Shown: in pieces, positions 44,909 through 57,211 of the stretch
Position numbering within the stretch: position 1 is the first letter of the stretch
Layout of the letters: every line of letters begins with the position of its first letter
NCBI GenBank assembly: GCA_018340375.1
Contig: JAFFJZ010000004.1
Location: 25,766,001-25,830,000, forward strand
DNA length: 64,000 nucleotides
Direction: 5' to 3'
Origin: Gonatopus flavifemur
Taxonomy: Eukaryota; Arthropoda; Insecta; Hymenoptera; Dryinidae
Made by a program: the position numbers and the translations under genes
The notes under the pieces: generated by a model
Databases searched by the model: none
What the model saw: the letters and a program-made list of their open reading frames with translations, nothing else
Told to the model about the DNA's origin: nothing

Positions 44909-45391
44909 GAGCATTGTGGCCGAACTAGGCTCCCACGTGACTAGAGACCTGCAGCGTGTTTTCTCTATCCCTGGTTCCCAAATCCTCTCAGTTCCATTGT
45001 CATATCTATAACTCCTCGTAGAACTCTTAGTTACGTTGATCTAGATCCAGAACCCTGTATCATTTCGTTATTCCTGAAATATGTGGTGCTGGCGGGAAAT
45101 TATTTTTTATTCCCATTCAACGGCTTTGTGAGAACTATTCCCAGAACTCATCAGGAACTGTAAAACTCCATCCGGACACACGATCATCATCATCATCATC
45201 ATATTGAGCATTTTCAACATATGAGTTGTCCCGTCAATTCAGCCCCCCTATTCTTGAAAAAATTTTTTTTCACATTTATGAACGGAACTATTCTCCGGAC
45301 TGATTGAGAACTGTAGAACTATGCTGGAGAAATACAGAAGTCCATTAATAGATCAATTCTCATAAATATGTGGTGTCAACTTCACAGCGAT

Positions 45392-46637
45392 TTATGTCAC
45401 TGCTTATTCATTTATGTGTTTAGTTCTCAAGATCAAACAATAAAGAAGAACTGAAATTTACATATTTCGATGTATACCTCCATTCATGTTGGATTCAACA
45501 ATAGTGGTACATGGAAATATTTGAAACATATTTCATGGTTATCGTTCAATCTTGCAGAGAAAATTAGCTGATCTCATGGCACTGATATTCTTTTAGAGAA
45601 GACGTACTCGTTCATTCCTTTACTTCAAAATCTCATTTCATGTCACAATATTCTTCCTATAAGAGAACACACGATCACATGATGAATTGAAATTCAGCAC
45701 ACGCAGAGATAGATTCCAAGTGAAAGATAACAATTGACTTCTCAAGTCATTTGGAGATAATGAGAGTTTAGGATCACTAGAAAAGAACTAAGTGTACAAC
45801 TGTTCCAAATGATAACTGGATTATGTATCACAATCACACAAAAATTTTGATTCAATTACTTGCCACTTCGATGAAAAAAAAATATCCAGCACAAATTGCT
45901 GTAATGCCAAAGGAATTGAACGAATACTGTGATAGAATGCATTTTTGCGAAACATGAATGAATGAATAAACAATACAAATCAGAAATACAAACAATCATT
46001 CCATAAATCTCAGCATATCAAATAATGTATGAACTCCAATTGTACTTTGAGATAATACTTACTCAAAATTGCAAATCACACTTAATCCACCAAGTTATTC
46101 AACTACAATAGATAGTTTATTATTATGTAAACTTACATGTAAAATATATTCGTTGACCTTACATAAAGATTCAATTGGTATATTCCAGAATTCATTAAGA
46201 TTTCCATTAACCGATAATGAGGTTACGTATTTCATATCTACGCGTTGAGATGCTAATTCACGTGTCTTCTGAACTAGAAGTAATAATTCTATATGATGTG
46301 CGACGAGACACATTTATTCTCATTTAAAGTACATCAATGTCGAAGTTTATGCACAGCTATATTAGTTTTATCCTAGTGCGTTACAAGAGTAATTTCATTA
46401 CAATCATAGTACTGTAGGGTTTCAATTGATGAAATAGTTTTAAGTTCATGTAATGATTCTTAAATGGAGTTATTCGAACCAACGTGCCACCAAATTCATA
46501 ATATTGAATTTCTAAGTTCAACGTAGTAAGAGCAATGACCAATGAATTCATATAAAGTAGTTTGAAAAAGAATTTGCTAAACGCTAGAATTTAATCGATG
46601 CTTCATTACAATCAAAAATATGATATTTGATAGATCA
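45392..46637. other. No gene recognised
   Basis: AT-rich, only short open frames, no repeat with clear edges. Confidence 0.4.
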
Positions 46638-46867
46638 CACAGAGAAAAGTTTATATTAAGGATTGCCATATTTTTATAGTACTCGTGGGATATACTTTAT
46701 TATGAGGCTCTGAATCATATTTATTTCAAATGATAACAGATTTATTGTTGCCCTCGCGAGAGAGTATAGCAAACGCTCGAATACTTGTGGTTCAGAACGA
46801 CGTAATCAAGTATATCCCAAAAATACAATATAATTATGGTAATCTCTAATATAAACTTTTTACAGTG
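46638..46867. repeat. CAC...GTG MITE, CA duplication (family L, copy 2)
   Basis: 230 bp; CACAGAGAAAAGTTTATATT and inverted CACTGTAAAAAGTTTATATT; CA at 46636-46637 and 46868-46869. It aligns in reverse with 18858-19019 and is the more complete of the two. Confidence 0.85.
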
Positions 46868-47955
46868 CAGCTTGGTGATGTGACTGATAGTAAGACCGTT
46901 TGAAAGTATTACACATGTTCCCATATATTTTTGTAATTTTCAAATCCGATGTATTTTGGAGTACACCGCGTTGAGAGAAAAAAAATGTTTCCAAAGAAGT
47001 GAATCTTCATTCACTAATGAGTTCGCGTATGGTACATATTATAGGAAATGCTGCGAAGAAAACCAAGTGTTTATAATGATACCAACCAAATGTAACCACG
47101 ATGAATGCTTCCGATATCTAGGGAATAGAGCGCAGTGGGAGGAGATTTTCTTTCAATTCTACAATTGGTTAAGAGGTAACCTATTCCATTTTGCTTCCAA
47201 GGTGTTACGAAATCCCGCACCGTTAGATCCATCTAAACACTAGAACTTCTCCTACATACCGCTAGGGCCCCGTGGTTCTCCCGAAAATAGAAATAAGTCT
47301 ACCAGAGTATGGGAAGAGGTGTCTTGAAAATATTCTTCAGTTTGTCTCTATACGGTCTGCAATATAGACTCAATTGGAGGATTATTTTACCAAAAAAATT
47401 GCATCATCTGTTGACTCGTACCTTTGATAAACGTTAGGCTTCTGGTTGGTCTCTTACCGATAGAACAGTGATGAAAATCACCTACTGTATCCTCGCGCAG
47501 ATTCACTGTGGTACTCCACAGGATCTAGTAGGGTTGCTTAGAGAAAGGAGAATAGAAAAGGAGCTCTCATATACCTGTAGAATAGAAGCTAGTGAGTAGG
47601 GTGAATCAAATGAACATTCTTGGATTCAAAATCTATAGGATCTAAAATATCTTTTGGCATGACAATAACTCACTATTATAATGTTGAATTTTTGAGAAAT
47701 TATTGATCAGCATCTCATCGACGATAAACTCCAACTAGTGGAAGACCATATGGCCAGACTGACTAATGGCAATGCAAAAGATTTGATAACTGTTGCTGTA
47801 GGATTAGGTACATAAATCTTTGAATAACTATTATAAATACATATTCAACGAGATCTTTTATTAATCTGCGATAATAATTATTATAAAATGGAGAGCAAAA
47901 GGTATTGAAAAGTACTCTTTCTGATTGATACCTTTTATTTCAATTGCTATAACTT
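46868..47955. other. No gene assigned; one 95-codon open frame
   Basis: The plus-strand frame 46956-47243 (YGTYYRKCCEENQVF, then FFQFYNWLRGNLFHF) has mixed composition and is not low complexity, but I recognise no family and see no splice or start context that would support it. The rest shows nothing. Confidence 0.3.
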
Positions 47956-48768
47956 CCCAAGTAAAAATAGTCTGATCTCCCATTGATCAATACTCCAAAG
48001 ACAACGGGTTACTCGAAAGTACAGGAAACGTCCGGGGAGGGTCAATCATGTTTAACTCATGGTGTACTCAAGGGCGACTTTTGACGGACTTTCTGGAAAA
48101 TGAGATCTCTCAGAAGTACATCCAGAGTCTATATGAAGTTAGGGAGAAATTACTTTTGGTGGACTTCGACGCGACTGTTTACGGACCTCGTGGAATATTC
48201 CCTCCCCCTCGGAATTGACCTTCCCCGGACGTTTCCTGTACTTTCGAGTAACCCGTTGTCTTTGGAGTTTTTCAACTATCACTCAGAATTTCATCAGGTA
48301 TTCTTGACAATCGATTTTTTACGCGAACTTCCGATGCACTTCCCTGTAAGCTCCAGTTCTGCAAACTCCATTTGCAGTCTCCTACAGCCTCGGGAAACGC
48401 TCGATTGCATCTTGCAAAGTTCATTCTTCCTTTCGAATGACCATCGACACGTTCCACGTTCGAACCGAATATCAATCGCATTACTCATGTCGTAAAACTA
48501 TGGCAAGTATATATTTCCGTTGAAATCCTGCTATATTTCACTTCAAAAATGTCAATCTCGCCCCAGTTGAACAGCATATATACAGAATATTTCATTGTGT
48601 CTTTTACCTGGACTTGAGCCATACCTAATTGTATCTGGTTGACCAATGTGATTCCAATGAATTCATGACCATATTGGTGTGGGATTCGAGCATAAGCTAT
48701 ACTCTTGAAAACTAATCTTTATGTGATCAATTATTGATCAATGGGAGATCGGACTATTTTTACTCGGG
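47956..48768. repeat. MITE with CCCRAGTAAAAATAGTC ends, interrupted
   Basis: Left CCCAAGTAAAAATAGTCTGA, right inverted CCCGAGTAAAAATAGTCCGA; both continue TCTCCCATTGATCAATA (37 bp). TT adjoins both ends. A second MITE is inserted at the inner edge of the left terminal repeat. Confidence 0.8.
47993..48267. repeat. MITE with perfect 54-bp ends, nested
   Basis: CTCCAAAGACAACGGGTTAC at the left and its exact complement at the right; identity extends through GGAAACGTCCGGGGA for about 50 bp. The interior is non-coding. High arm identity implies a recent copy. Confidence 0.85.
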
Positions 48769-49840
48769 TTGGGAGGGAGTGGATTGATCATTCGTTTTTT
48801 GAGAAAAGAAAGTATCAACTAGATTTTTTTCAATTTCAGCTGGTTATCATGCTCTATTATGAGTCGCGTGGCGTGATATTTTGACCATATTCAAAGATTC
48901 AATATAAAATCAACCGAATCACAAATAATAAGAATCACTTGAATCTTGGTTTTCTGTTTAGAAAAAAGGCGTAGTAGTGGGATGGTCACGTGATACATGA
49001 TCGCTACTGACAGCACTGCGTTTATGTATCACGTGACCAACCCGCTACTACTCTTCGAATTCACATCAGTGAAATTTAACTATTTCTGCGATCAAAAGTC
49101 GACCACTGAATGGAATCAGTGAAATTTCACTGCGAAGATCAAGTAATATTCACTGATCGCAGTTTTTCATCACATTTATCCAGGGGAAATAAACCTCAAA
49201 TGGAAAAGTTCAGACTGCTTTCAGTGCCGCCGTACGAGCTGCTATTGGAACTCTTCTAATCAGTATCGTACAATCCGAACCAGTACGAGACCAATGTAAG
49301 AAGTCCAAGAACTAGTATTAGTAAATATAAAAAATCTCCATGGTGAAGGTTTTCCAAATCTCACAAGGAACCAAATGGACTCTCATGAGTGATGAACGGA
49401 TTGGAAATGAAAATTTTTTAAGAGAAGAACGATGAAAAAGTTCGTGTGGTTGTCACAAAGTTGTTTGTTTATATTCCGATTAGGTTGTTTTTTTCAATCA
49501 TAAATACGAATAGAATTCCCAACGAATATAATCATTGAATCCCTTCGACCTTGGTCTCCTACTGAATGATAATTTTTCAAACTTGATTCTGAATATTGCT
49601 AGAGAACTACCTCGAGCGTAAGAGAGTCATCTAGGCGTAATTCAGGAATTAATTGGAACATTTTCACGCTTCATTTGCTTCAATAACTACTTCCGACACT
49701 TCCGGATTCTCACTAGTGTGCAGTTGTCACAACATCAACCAGTTTCTGAAGAGTGTTGGATTACAAAAAGGTTTACACGGGAAGATCGAAAGTCTTTTTT
49801 TTAACACATTTCATCCCAGATTTTGATTCAGCACCCGCTA
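48769..49840. other. No gene; small palindrome
   Basis: 48971-49051 is an 81-bp inverted repeat (GTAGTAGTGGGATGGTCACG and inverted GTAGTAGCGGGTTGGTCACG). 49065-49165 repeats CAGTGAAATTTMACT words. No coding sequence. Confidence 0.5.
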
Positions 49841-50800
49841 AGAATCTACAGAACCCGTTTTTCATATGAATCTGTCCACAGGTGTGAAGATGACTGAATC
49901 ACGTCCGCTATATTGATTCCGCCATCTCGGATTTTGATTTAGCACCCTGGAAAACACCTAGAACCCATGTTTCATATGAATCTGTTCATAAATGCGGAAA
50001 CGATTGAATTCACGTCCGCTTTGTTGGATCCGCGATCTTCAATTCATTTTCTGACGTCAGATTTGAATCCAGGCCCCTTGAAAACCCCTAGAACCAATGT
50101 TTCATGTACATCCGTCCGTAAATGCGAAAATAACTAAATTCATGTTCGCCATATTGGATCCACCCACTTGGATTTGTTCTCCGACTCTAGATTCAGATTC
50201 CGCACCCTCAAAAACCCCTAAAAACCCGTGTTCCATATGAATCTGTTCATTGGGGCCAGAACGACTGTATTCACGTCCGCCATATCTGATCTGGAATTCA
50301 TTTTTTGATTCCAGATTCGAGTCCTATATCTTCGGAACCCTTCAGGACCCATGTTTCATGGAAATCCGTTCATAGACACAATAATGCCTGTATTCACGTC
50401 CACCATATTGCATCTGCCATTTTGAATAAATTTTTTGACGCCAGATTTGAATTTAGCACCCTCGGAAATCCCTAAAACCCGTGTTTCATAAGGATCTGGC
50501 CATAAATGTCAAAACGGCCAAATTCACGCCCGCCATTTTGGATCTGTCATCTTCAATTCGTTCTATGACGTCAGTTTTGAATTCCTCATCCTCAAAAACA
50601 CCTAAAACTCATGTTTCATAAAAATATGTCCATGAATGCAAAAACGACTAAATTCACGTCCGCTGTATTGGATCCGTCGTCTTGAATTCAATTTTTGACG
50701 TCACATTTGGATTACGCATCCTCGGAAATCCCTAGAACCCATATCTCATGATAATTTGCACATGAATGCCAAGACGACTAAATTCACGTCCGTCACATCT
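49841..50800 (+). repeat. Eight-copy 130-bp tandem array
   Basis: The anchor ATTCACGTCCGC occurs near 49901, 50012, 50142, 50273, 50396, 50526, 50656 and 50786: steps of 111, 130, 131, 123, 130, 130 and 130 bp. Each unit holds a GCACCCTCGGAAA-CCCTA part, CCCATGTTTCATATGAAT, the anchor, then ATATTGGATCCGCCATCTTG-like text. That last block links it to repeats at 2.2-3.0 and 32.5 kb. Confidence 0.85.
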
Positions 50801-51665
50801 GGAACTCAAGCCCCAGGGTCCTCACATAAGCCCTGTCCTTCATCCACCCCTGTGGTTATCTGATTGCAATGAAACTTGAACCATATTTTAGTCGCGATCC
50901 TATAGTGGTTCTACACGAGTTTTGTCTCAATTGGCTGAGAGATGTGGAAACAATGTTTTTGCGACCCATAATATTTGACAATGTTTTCAGAAACGAGGAA
51001 GCTTTGTGCCTATGAATTGGTAGAGTTTCGAATTTTTGAAACATGATCAAACCAATTGAGACCCGGATAGCATCGGGAGGTTTTCTAAACATTCACAAAA
51101 CGTAGTTGCTCACACAGAGGACGTTCAAATGAGATCCCAGGACGTTCTAAGGACGTCGCATGTATGTCCCAGGGACATACAAATGTTCCGTGATGTTCTA
51201 TTCATGTTCACCAAGCGACGTCTTGGGAACCTGCCTAATAAAGGTGTCAATGACGTTCTGCGATGCTACACATATGTTTGTAAAGGTTAGTTTCCATGGA
51301 AGTACGTTTGGAGAACATAATATGAACGTTCCGTGTCAGATGAAAAAGACGTACCGGGGACCTATTCGGGTGCACTAAAAATTAAGGTTCTCTAAACATA
51401 TCAAAACCTATCCCCCAGAGACAAGGACGCGCGGAACTAGAGTGATGTTGCTAAAACGTCTAGAAGACTTACGATGTTATCTGGGAAAGACTATCTTACT
51501 ATAGGCGTAGCGTATCTGCGAATGTCCACATCGTATCTTCGTGGAAGCACGGTGGGAGACCTGGACACAAGGTGAAGAACCGGGAAAGCGATGTAAAGTT
51601 GAAGGAACTATCCTCAGTTGTTCCACATCCTGGTGAAAAATGTTCATTGACTCCCTCTATAAAAA
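50801..51665. other. No gene; GGACGT-rich stretch
   Basis: 51115-51480 is rich in GGACGTTC, GGACGTC and GGGACATAC words, probably an old repeat. No coding frame supported. Confidence 0.4.
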
Positions 51666-52520
51666 CACTTCAACACTTCAATATATTTCAGTATTGAGGC
51701 CGTATAGAAATCCAATACTTCTCAATACTATTTTCGCGATGAATACTTCAGCTGATACTTTTTTTTGCTATAACCTTACAGCGCAGGTGTAAATCACAAG
51801 ATGAATAAAGAAGTTCAACCGTTTCAACTACGCAAGGTCAAGCACAACAAAACTCTTCATGTAGTTGAATGAACTCATCTGCGTGTTAGGGTCAACTACT
51901 GTATAGTCCAGTGAACGTAATGCGATTGACTCTCCTCGCAAATCAATTAATGACACTAGATGGCGGATTTTGCTGTGTTTAACCTTGCTGTAGTTGATTC
52001 AAATGGACCTTTCGCACAATTCACTAATTCAATGAAAGAATTTCGTTATAAAAATCACAAATGAAAATTCTTCAATGAATTCCTGTGCAGCTTGTAAAAA
52101 CGAATGAATTTCTAAACAGTTGAGAGTGATATCTTCTACAAGTCTTACAGAATGCACTGTAATATTTTTAAAAATGTCTCCTTGTGTCTCGATCACTGAA
52201 ATTTCACGGTGATTTTTCAAATTAAATTCTTCCAGTGTTGTATAAATTACTTCACAATTCACATTTTCTCTGTGATTGAGGTGAATTTTTCCAAGATAAA
52301 AATGAAAAAATTCCCAAGAAGTTCTTGAGTAGGTCGTTCAAGACGATGAACGTATTTTTTTGTGTGCATTTTTGCATTATGTTTCGAACCTGAATTGTTC
52401 CAAGAGTGGGCTAATTTCTCATGAAAAAATAGTATTAGCACCAGTACTTATCCCGAAAATAGTGTTTAGAAGTATTGGACTTCGATGCTATTCAATACTT
52501 TTGAATACCTGAAGAATGTT
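51666..52520. repeat. Inverted-repeat element with AATACTT ends
   Basis: Left 51691-51755 (GTATTGAGGCC, TCCAATACTTCTCAATAC, TATTTTCGCGAT) pairs with right 52441-52498 (ATCCCGAAAATAGTG, AGTATTGGACTTC). Similarity extends outward through TTCAGTATTG. The enclosed 650 bp are not part of the arms and contain two open frames on the minus strand. Confidence 0.6.
52029..52441 (-). pseudogene. Possible captured coding remnant, unidentified
   Basis: Two abutting minus-strand frames (52259-52441, then 52029-52262) inside the inverted-repeat element. The first carries KMHTKKYVHRLERPTQELL, the second EEFNLKNHREISVIETQGD and LNCLEIHSFLQAAQEF. Composition is protein-like, but I recognise no family, and the two frames overlap by four bases at ATGTGA/ATGAAT-type text rather than forming one gene. 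It could be chance. Recorded because coding-like text inside inverted repeats can be captured host sequence. Confidence 0.25.
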
Positions 52521-55500
52521 AAAATTCAATATTTTCAAATACTATCCACGTAATAATTGATGGACTCAATACTATTTCTCCAAAAGGAACGAAACAACAA
52601 ATTCACATGTCATCCCATGTAATATTACAATGTAGCTGTCGAGTATGTCCTTTGTTTCTAAAGTGGACGAATGGCCGAAATACCACTATCACATTCTTCT
52701 GCCGTTTTGTAAATACTTTCTCTCTTGACTGAAGTGAGTTTTACCAGAATATTCACACTCGCCACACTGAGAAAAAATATATTTGCATGAAAAGAATTGC
52801 ATTATGGTTGATGGAATCGAACAATCCATTCACTGCGCCTCAACAAATGCAACACTTATGGGATTTATGTATGCTCCATTCTTTGTCTATCAATGAAATC
52901 GTCTCAATAAATCTTTATGAACTTTGTATTGTTTTGTCCTATTGACTTAACAAATAGATTGAAATTGCACGAACCGTATGAATATGCGTGATGGAAGGAC
53001 ACTGATGTTATTGGTTAACTGTATGTCTGTCATCACTGGCTGATGTGAAACGAGGAAAAATATATTTCAACTCAATAATCTTTCCATTGATTATGAATGT
53101 ACTTCTTCAATTTAACTTGCTCTCGTTCAGCGTTGATTTTCAAGGCTATGCTCATTCCAATGTGAATGATCACAAGAAAAAGTGATGATTCAGGATTAAC
53201 TTTGATTAGCTTTTTCTAAAGCTGAAAAAACATCTCTATCTCAAAATTCTTTGGATTGGCGTTTGGAGAAATAAGATGAATTTAATGTATACTTGCAAAT
53301 AGAAGATATGCTGTAAGAACCACAAGTGCAGTATGCACGTGCACTTTATACGCAAAATTTATTAATTTCACCCCTCCCAAAGCTTGGTCAAATTGAGAAA
53401 AAAGTGAGCTGTTGGATATAAAAAATTCTTGACAAATGCTGCATTTATTTTAGGAGAAATTTGACAAGGCAATCGATATTTCAAAGCTCTGATCATGTTG
53501 AAATATGGAAACCATCAACACGGGAACTTTATCAAGTTTGTGTAATTTCATCATTCCACCTTTCAAATAAGGTTTCCACAGAGATACAACACAGAGTTCG
53601 ATAATTTTTTTGTTCAACTTTCAAATCGATTTGGAAATATAATTAATAAGTGAAAAATGAGAACAAGGAAGAACAGAATTTTTAAAAAAACAAACAACAG
53701 AAAGAAAAAATGGATACTTCAGAGGTGTGAAAAATACTTTTAAAAAAATTTAAACATTATTTCTTTCATATATTTTTTATTCAGAACCCGCCGGGTGGTA
53801 AGCTGCATGATTGTATTTCCAAGAACCAAGCATCAGGAACAATATCATGATTCCAATTACAGGAATATCCATGTATATATAGTACATTTCCTAAATTCTG
53901 ATTTCTAAAGTTCCGAATGCCCAAATAAATGACAAATGTACAAAGAATCATTCAATAAATATAGTAACAAAGATGTCAAGTACCTTAAAATTCAAATTGC
54001 AGAAAATCTCCAAGTTCGGGGACATCACCATTTTAGTGGATTTTCCGATGATCTCCTTGCTTTTTGTGCTTGTACATAGAAAGTTAAGGACCCAAATAGT
54101 TTGTCCTGTAACATAAATGATGAATTTTGAATATTTGACTCAGGGTATTCTGGCAATATGAATTTAAGGTACTTGACATTATTTTTAAGATGTATGTCAA
54201 TTGCCATTGATGTGCTGATTCATTTATTCAGGAAATTGCGTTTTGAATCATAATGCGGAATGATTTATATCGCTTCGCACTTTATTGGTTTTCAATTCAT
54301 ATTAATGTGAGTGATTCACTTGTCGCCCTTTCAAAAAATAACGGTGATATATATGTCAGTTTGACAAAATACAGAAGGGATTGTATTTCAAGGATGTGAA
54401 TTATAATATTTTAATCAGATGAACATTTGTACCAGGTGTCGTACACCAATAAAAAAACTGGCTTTCCTTAAAAAAACATTTTTTTAAGGAGTAATTATTT
54501 CTTCTTTTTATGTCAGACAAAAGGGAACTGGTTTGTAATGAATTTTTTTCACGCCATATGCTGCATCAAACTCAGGGAATACTTTTACTCTAATCTAGGT
54601 TGAAAATCTGTTACCTCTCCGTGTATTGGGTAATATTTTATGAATTAAATACTGCAAAATTAATGAAGGTAGGAAATCTCAAACAAAATAAGGTTTCAAC
54701 AATGAGGCAGAAGGACATTTTTTCTCAAACTCCTTTGATTATACAGTGATGGACAGAATGAAACATACATGCTTACAAAATCGCAATCGGTTTTATGACT
54801 AAATGGGATCCCTACTAAAAATGCCAGACAGATCCACACAATATCCCGGTAGCATTTGATCGATTTTATCAAGTTTTGTCTGGTTTGTAAATGAGTGCTG
54901 AAGTTGATGTACATACCAGGCAAAGTCCTATACAAACTGTCAAATTCCGTGCAAAATCTTGTCCAGTTATGTCTGGAATGGAAAAGAAACTTATCTGAAT
55001 CCGACAGAAAATTTTTTGCCTGGTTCTGCCTTGGATGTTTAACAGGGATGTTGAGTATAGATAAGAGAAAAGGATAAGGATGTATTCAGATGCGGAAAAT
55101 CTGATGTAACAAAGAATTTGCTGAATTTGGTAGAAAACAATTCATTATCTAATATAGTTGTGAGTATAGTGTATGATTTATTTTGTCCAACACTGTATTT
55201 GCTCTGTATGAAATACATTTACCAAAGTACATTCTTTTGTAAGTTTCCCAAGAAGTTGAGGATTACTCACATGTTTTGGAAGAAAATTTTTATGCTTATT
55301 AGGAATGAAAAGAATGTTGATTTTAGCTTCATAACGAACAATTGAATTACTTTGAGAATTGTAAGGATTAGCAAATCTCTTTTGTTATCAAACGAGATAT
55401 CACTTCCATATCTGAAAGTGAAAATCGTTTGCAGATTCGTAATGAGGAGTGAAAATGAGTCATTTAATCAATCATAAAATATGAATATTACAAAAACAGA

Positions 55501-55814
55501 CAGCGTAAGGGGAATTTATACCGCAGACATAGCGATTATACGAATACTTTTTTTCTCATGAAGCAGTGGTATAAAGTATGAAGAATTTACAAGTGAGTCC
55601 CAGAGGTCAAAGCAGTGAGAAACCCGTGGAATGTTTTCATGTACGAATTCATATCACAGTCAGAAAAGAAAGGAAATCGATATTGCACAGTCACTACTTA
55701 TAATATCCAGATCTGTAATGAAAACCAGTAACATTTTTGTATATCAAGAAGCACCACTTTGAGTGTGATACTTTCAAAAACTCGAGTTTTTTCTTTTGCA
55801 TTTTTTGATAGACT
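52521..55814. other. No gene recognised
   Basis: About 3.3 kb of AT-rich sequence. A left-type end CACTGAGAAAAAATATATTT at 52766 has no matching right end. 54820-55050 repeats TGCCAGAC / GTCTGG / CCAGGCAA words, probably an old MITE. No coding family recognised. Confidence 0.4.
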
Positions 55815-56284
55815 GGATGCCATGGATAACGGAAGGAATCTTCGATTTGATTTATGAAAGGAAGGAATACAAGAATAAGAATAGCGAATAAGACCAGCAA
55901 ACATACAAGTCACTGAGGGATGAAATAAAAAGAGAATCAAGGAAAGCAAGAGAAGAAAAATGTCAGGATATAAAAGTAAGATTACATTTAAGGAAAATAG
56001 ATAAGGCACATAGGATTGTTGAGAGATTTTTTGGACAAATGAAATCTAGAAGCAGTAAGATTAAAAATTCTCTAGGAAGACAATTGATAAGAACGGAGGG
56101 AAAAATAGAACAATGGATTAATCATTTAGAAGACCTGTATACAGGAAGCGATAATATAGGATTTTTAGAGAGGGAGGTAGATGTCGATGAAGAAGAATTG
56201 GGGGATTCGATTTTGAGATCAGAATTCGACAGGGCTTCAAGGGAATACCAGCGATCCCCGCTGATGCAACCTGCCATACAAACG

Positions 56285-56580
56285 TACCGACTGAGTAAAC
56301 ATTTTTTCAGCAAGAATTCTCTGAACTGAATTCATGACGAAGTATGGAATTCCGAGGAATCAATCTTCAATCCTTTATCTACTGCTGTACATCGCCTGAA
56401 GTTCAAATTTTGAAAAGAAAGTTTATGTTACCAACTGAGAAAAGAATGTTTTCGAAATTCACAATGCGGGCGATGTGCAGCAGTAGATTAAGGATCGAAG
56501 ATTGATTCCTGAAAAATTCATACTTTTTCATGGACTCAATTCAGAATATTCTTGCCGAGAAAATGTTTACTCAGTCGGTA
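56285..56580. repeat. MITE nested in FB-B left arm
   Basis: TACCGACTGAGTAAACATTT at the left and its complement at the right. Arms continue with GCAAGAAT, TTGATTCCT-type and CTACTGCTGYACATCGCC segments. Absent from the right arm of FB-B, where GGGTTGCATCAG is followed directly by the next arm segment. Confidence 0.8.
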
Positions 56581-57211
56581 AGCTCATTTGGTGGGGTGAA
56601 TGTGGAGTTGGCATATCAAATGCTGGCATTGCACGAAAAAGTGACAGTTCCAGTGGCGTTCACCGTAGTTCTATAGTTCTTGATAATTTGGAACAATAGT
56701 TCTATTCATATTACTTGGAAAGATTGAATTTGAAAAGATGGAAAGCCAAGTTCTACAATGATATGAGAGCATGCCAGCGATGAGAGGATGGAACAATCAG
56801 AACTCGAGAGTTCTGGGATTGTGAGCATGCGGGGAAGTGGGAAATAGAGAGTTCCAATCATTAAAAGCGATATATGAAATTTTTTTCAATATTTATGGAA
56901 ATGATATGCTGGATTCTATGACGAATCCATAGCATTGCAAGCTATATTGGAAGAAGGGATCAATATCTCAAAGTTCTGGGATGGGGTACACACGGAGGAG
57001 TTGGGAATGCAGAGTTCTGACATCAACAATGGGTCAATTCGTTTTTGCTCTCATGATAAGCCGAGTTTGGAGATGACGCGGGAAGACGAAATATTTTGTT
57101 ACGTTGAGAATCGGAGTTTTGATACAGCAGAACAATTGATACAGCTTGGACGGGGACTTCGATTACCTGACAGCCTGTCTGGTTACCCGTCCGACTTTCT
57201 GTCTGAACTGG

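Larger units (their letters stand above)
41265..45391. mobile_element. Foldback element FB-A (4.1 kb)
   Basis: Left end ATCGCTGTGAAGTTGACACT, right end inverted ATCGCTGTGAAGTTGACACC. About 630 bp of unique arm on each side are complementary (TCTCAATCAGTCC, GTGACACCTCATATG, CACGTGACTAGAGACCTGCAG). Inside lie units of about 336 bp: roughly one inverted and one rearranged unit on the left (41896-42541) and three direct units on the right (43692-44699). A spacer of about 1.1 kb (42545-43680) lacks the GTTCTG word. The arms contain dozens of GTTCTG/CAGAAC words and a (CAT)n run near 45183-45204. No transposase frame. Target duplication not resolved. Confidence 0.85.

Noticed and set aside
46956..47243. 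A 95-codon plus-strand frame of mixed composition
   Set aside because: No recognised motif, no splice or promoter context; kept only as a note in the gap entry.
48100..48495. A 131-codon plus-strand frame that might be a gene
   Set aside because: Its first half runs through the perfect inverted end of the nested MITE (47993-48267), so the frame is a by-product of repeat sequence.
49841..50800. CRISPR-like regular spacing of repeated blocks
   Set aside because: Units are about 130 bp and similar along the whole length, with no short repeat plus unique spacer pattern; it is a eukaryotic satellite-like array.
52764..52790. CACTGAGAAAAAATATATTT, a left-type MITE end
   Set aside because: No matching inverted end was found within the following 1.5 kb, so no element is called.
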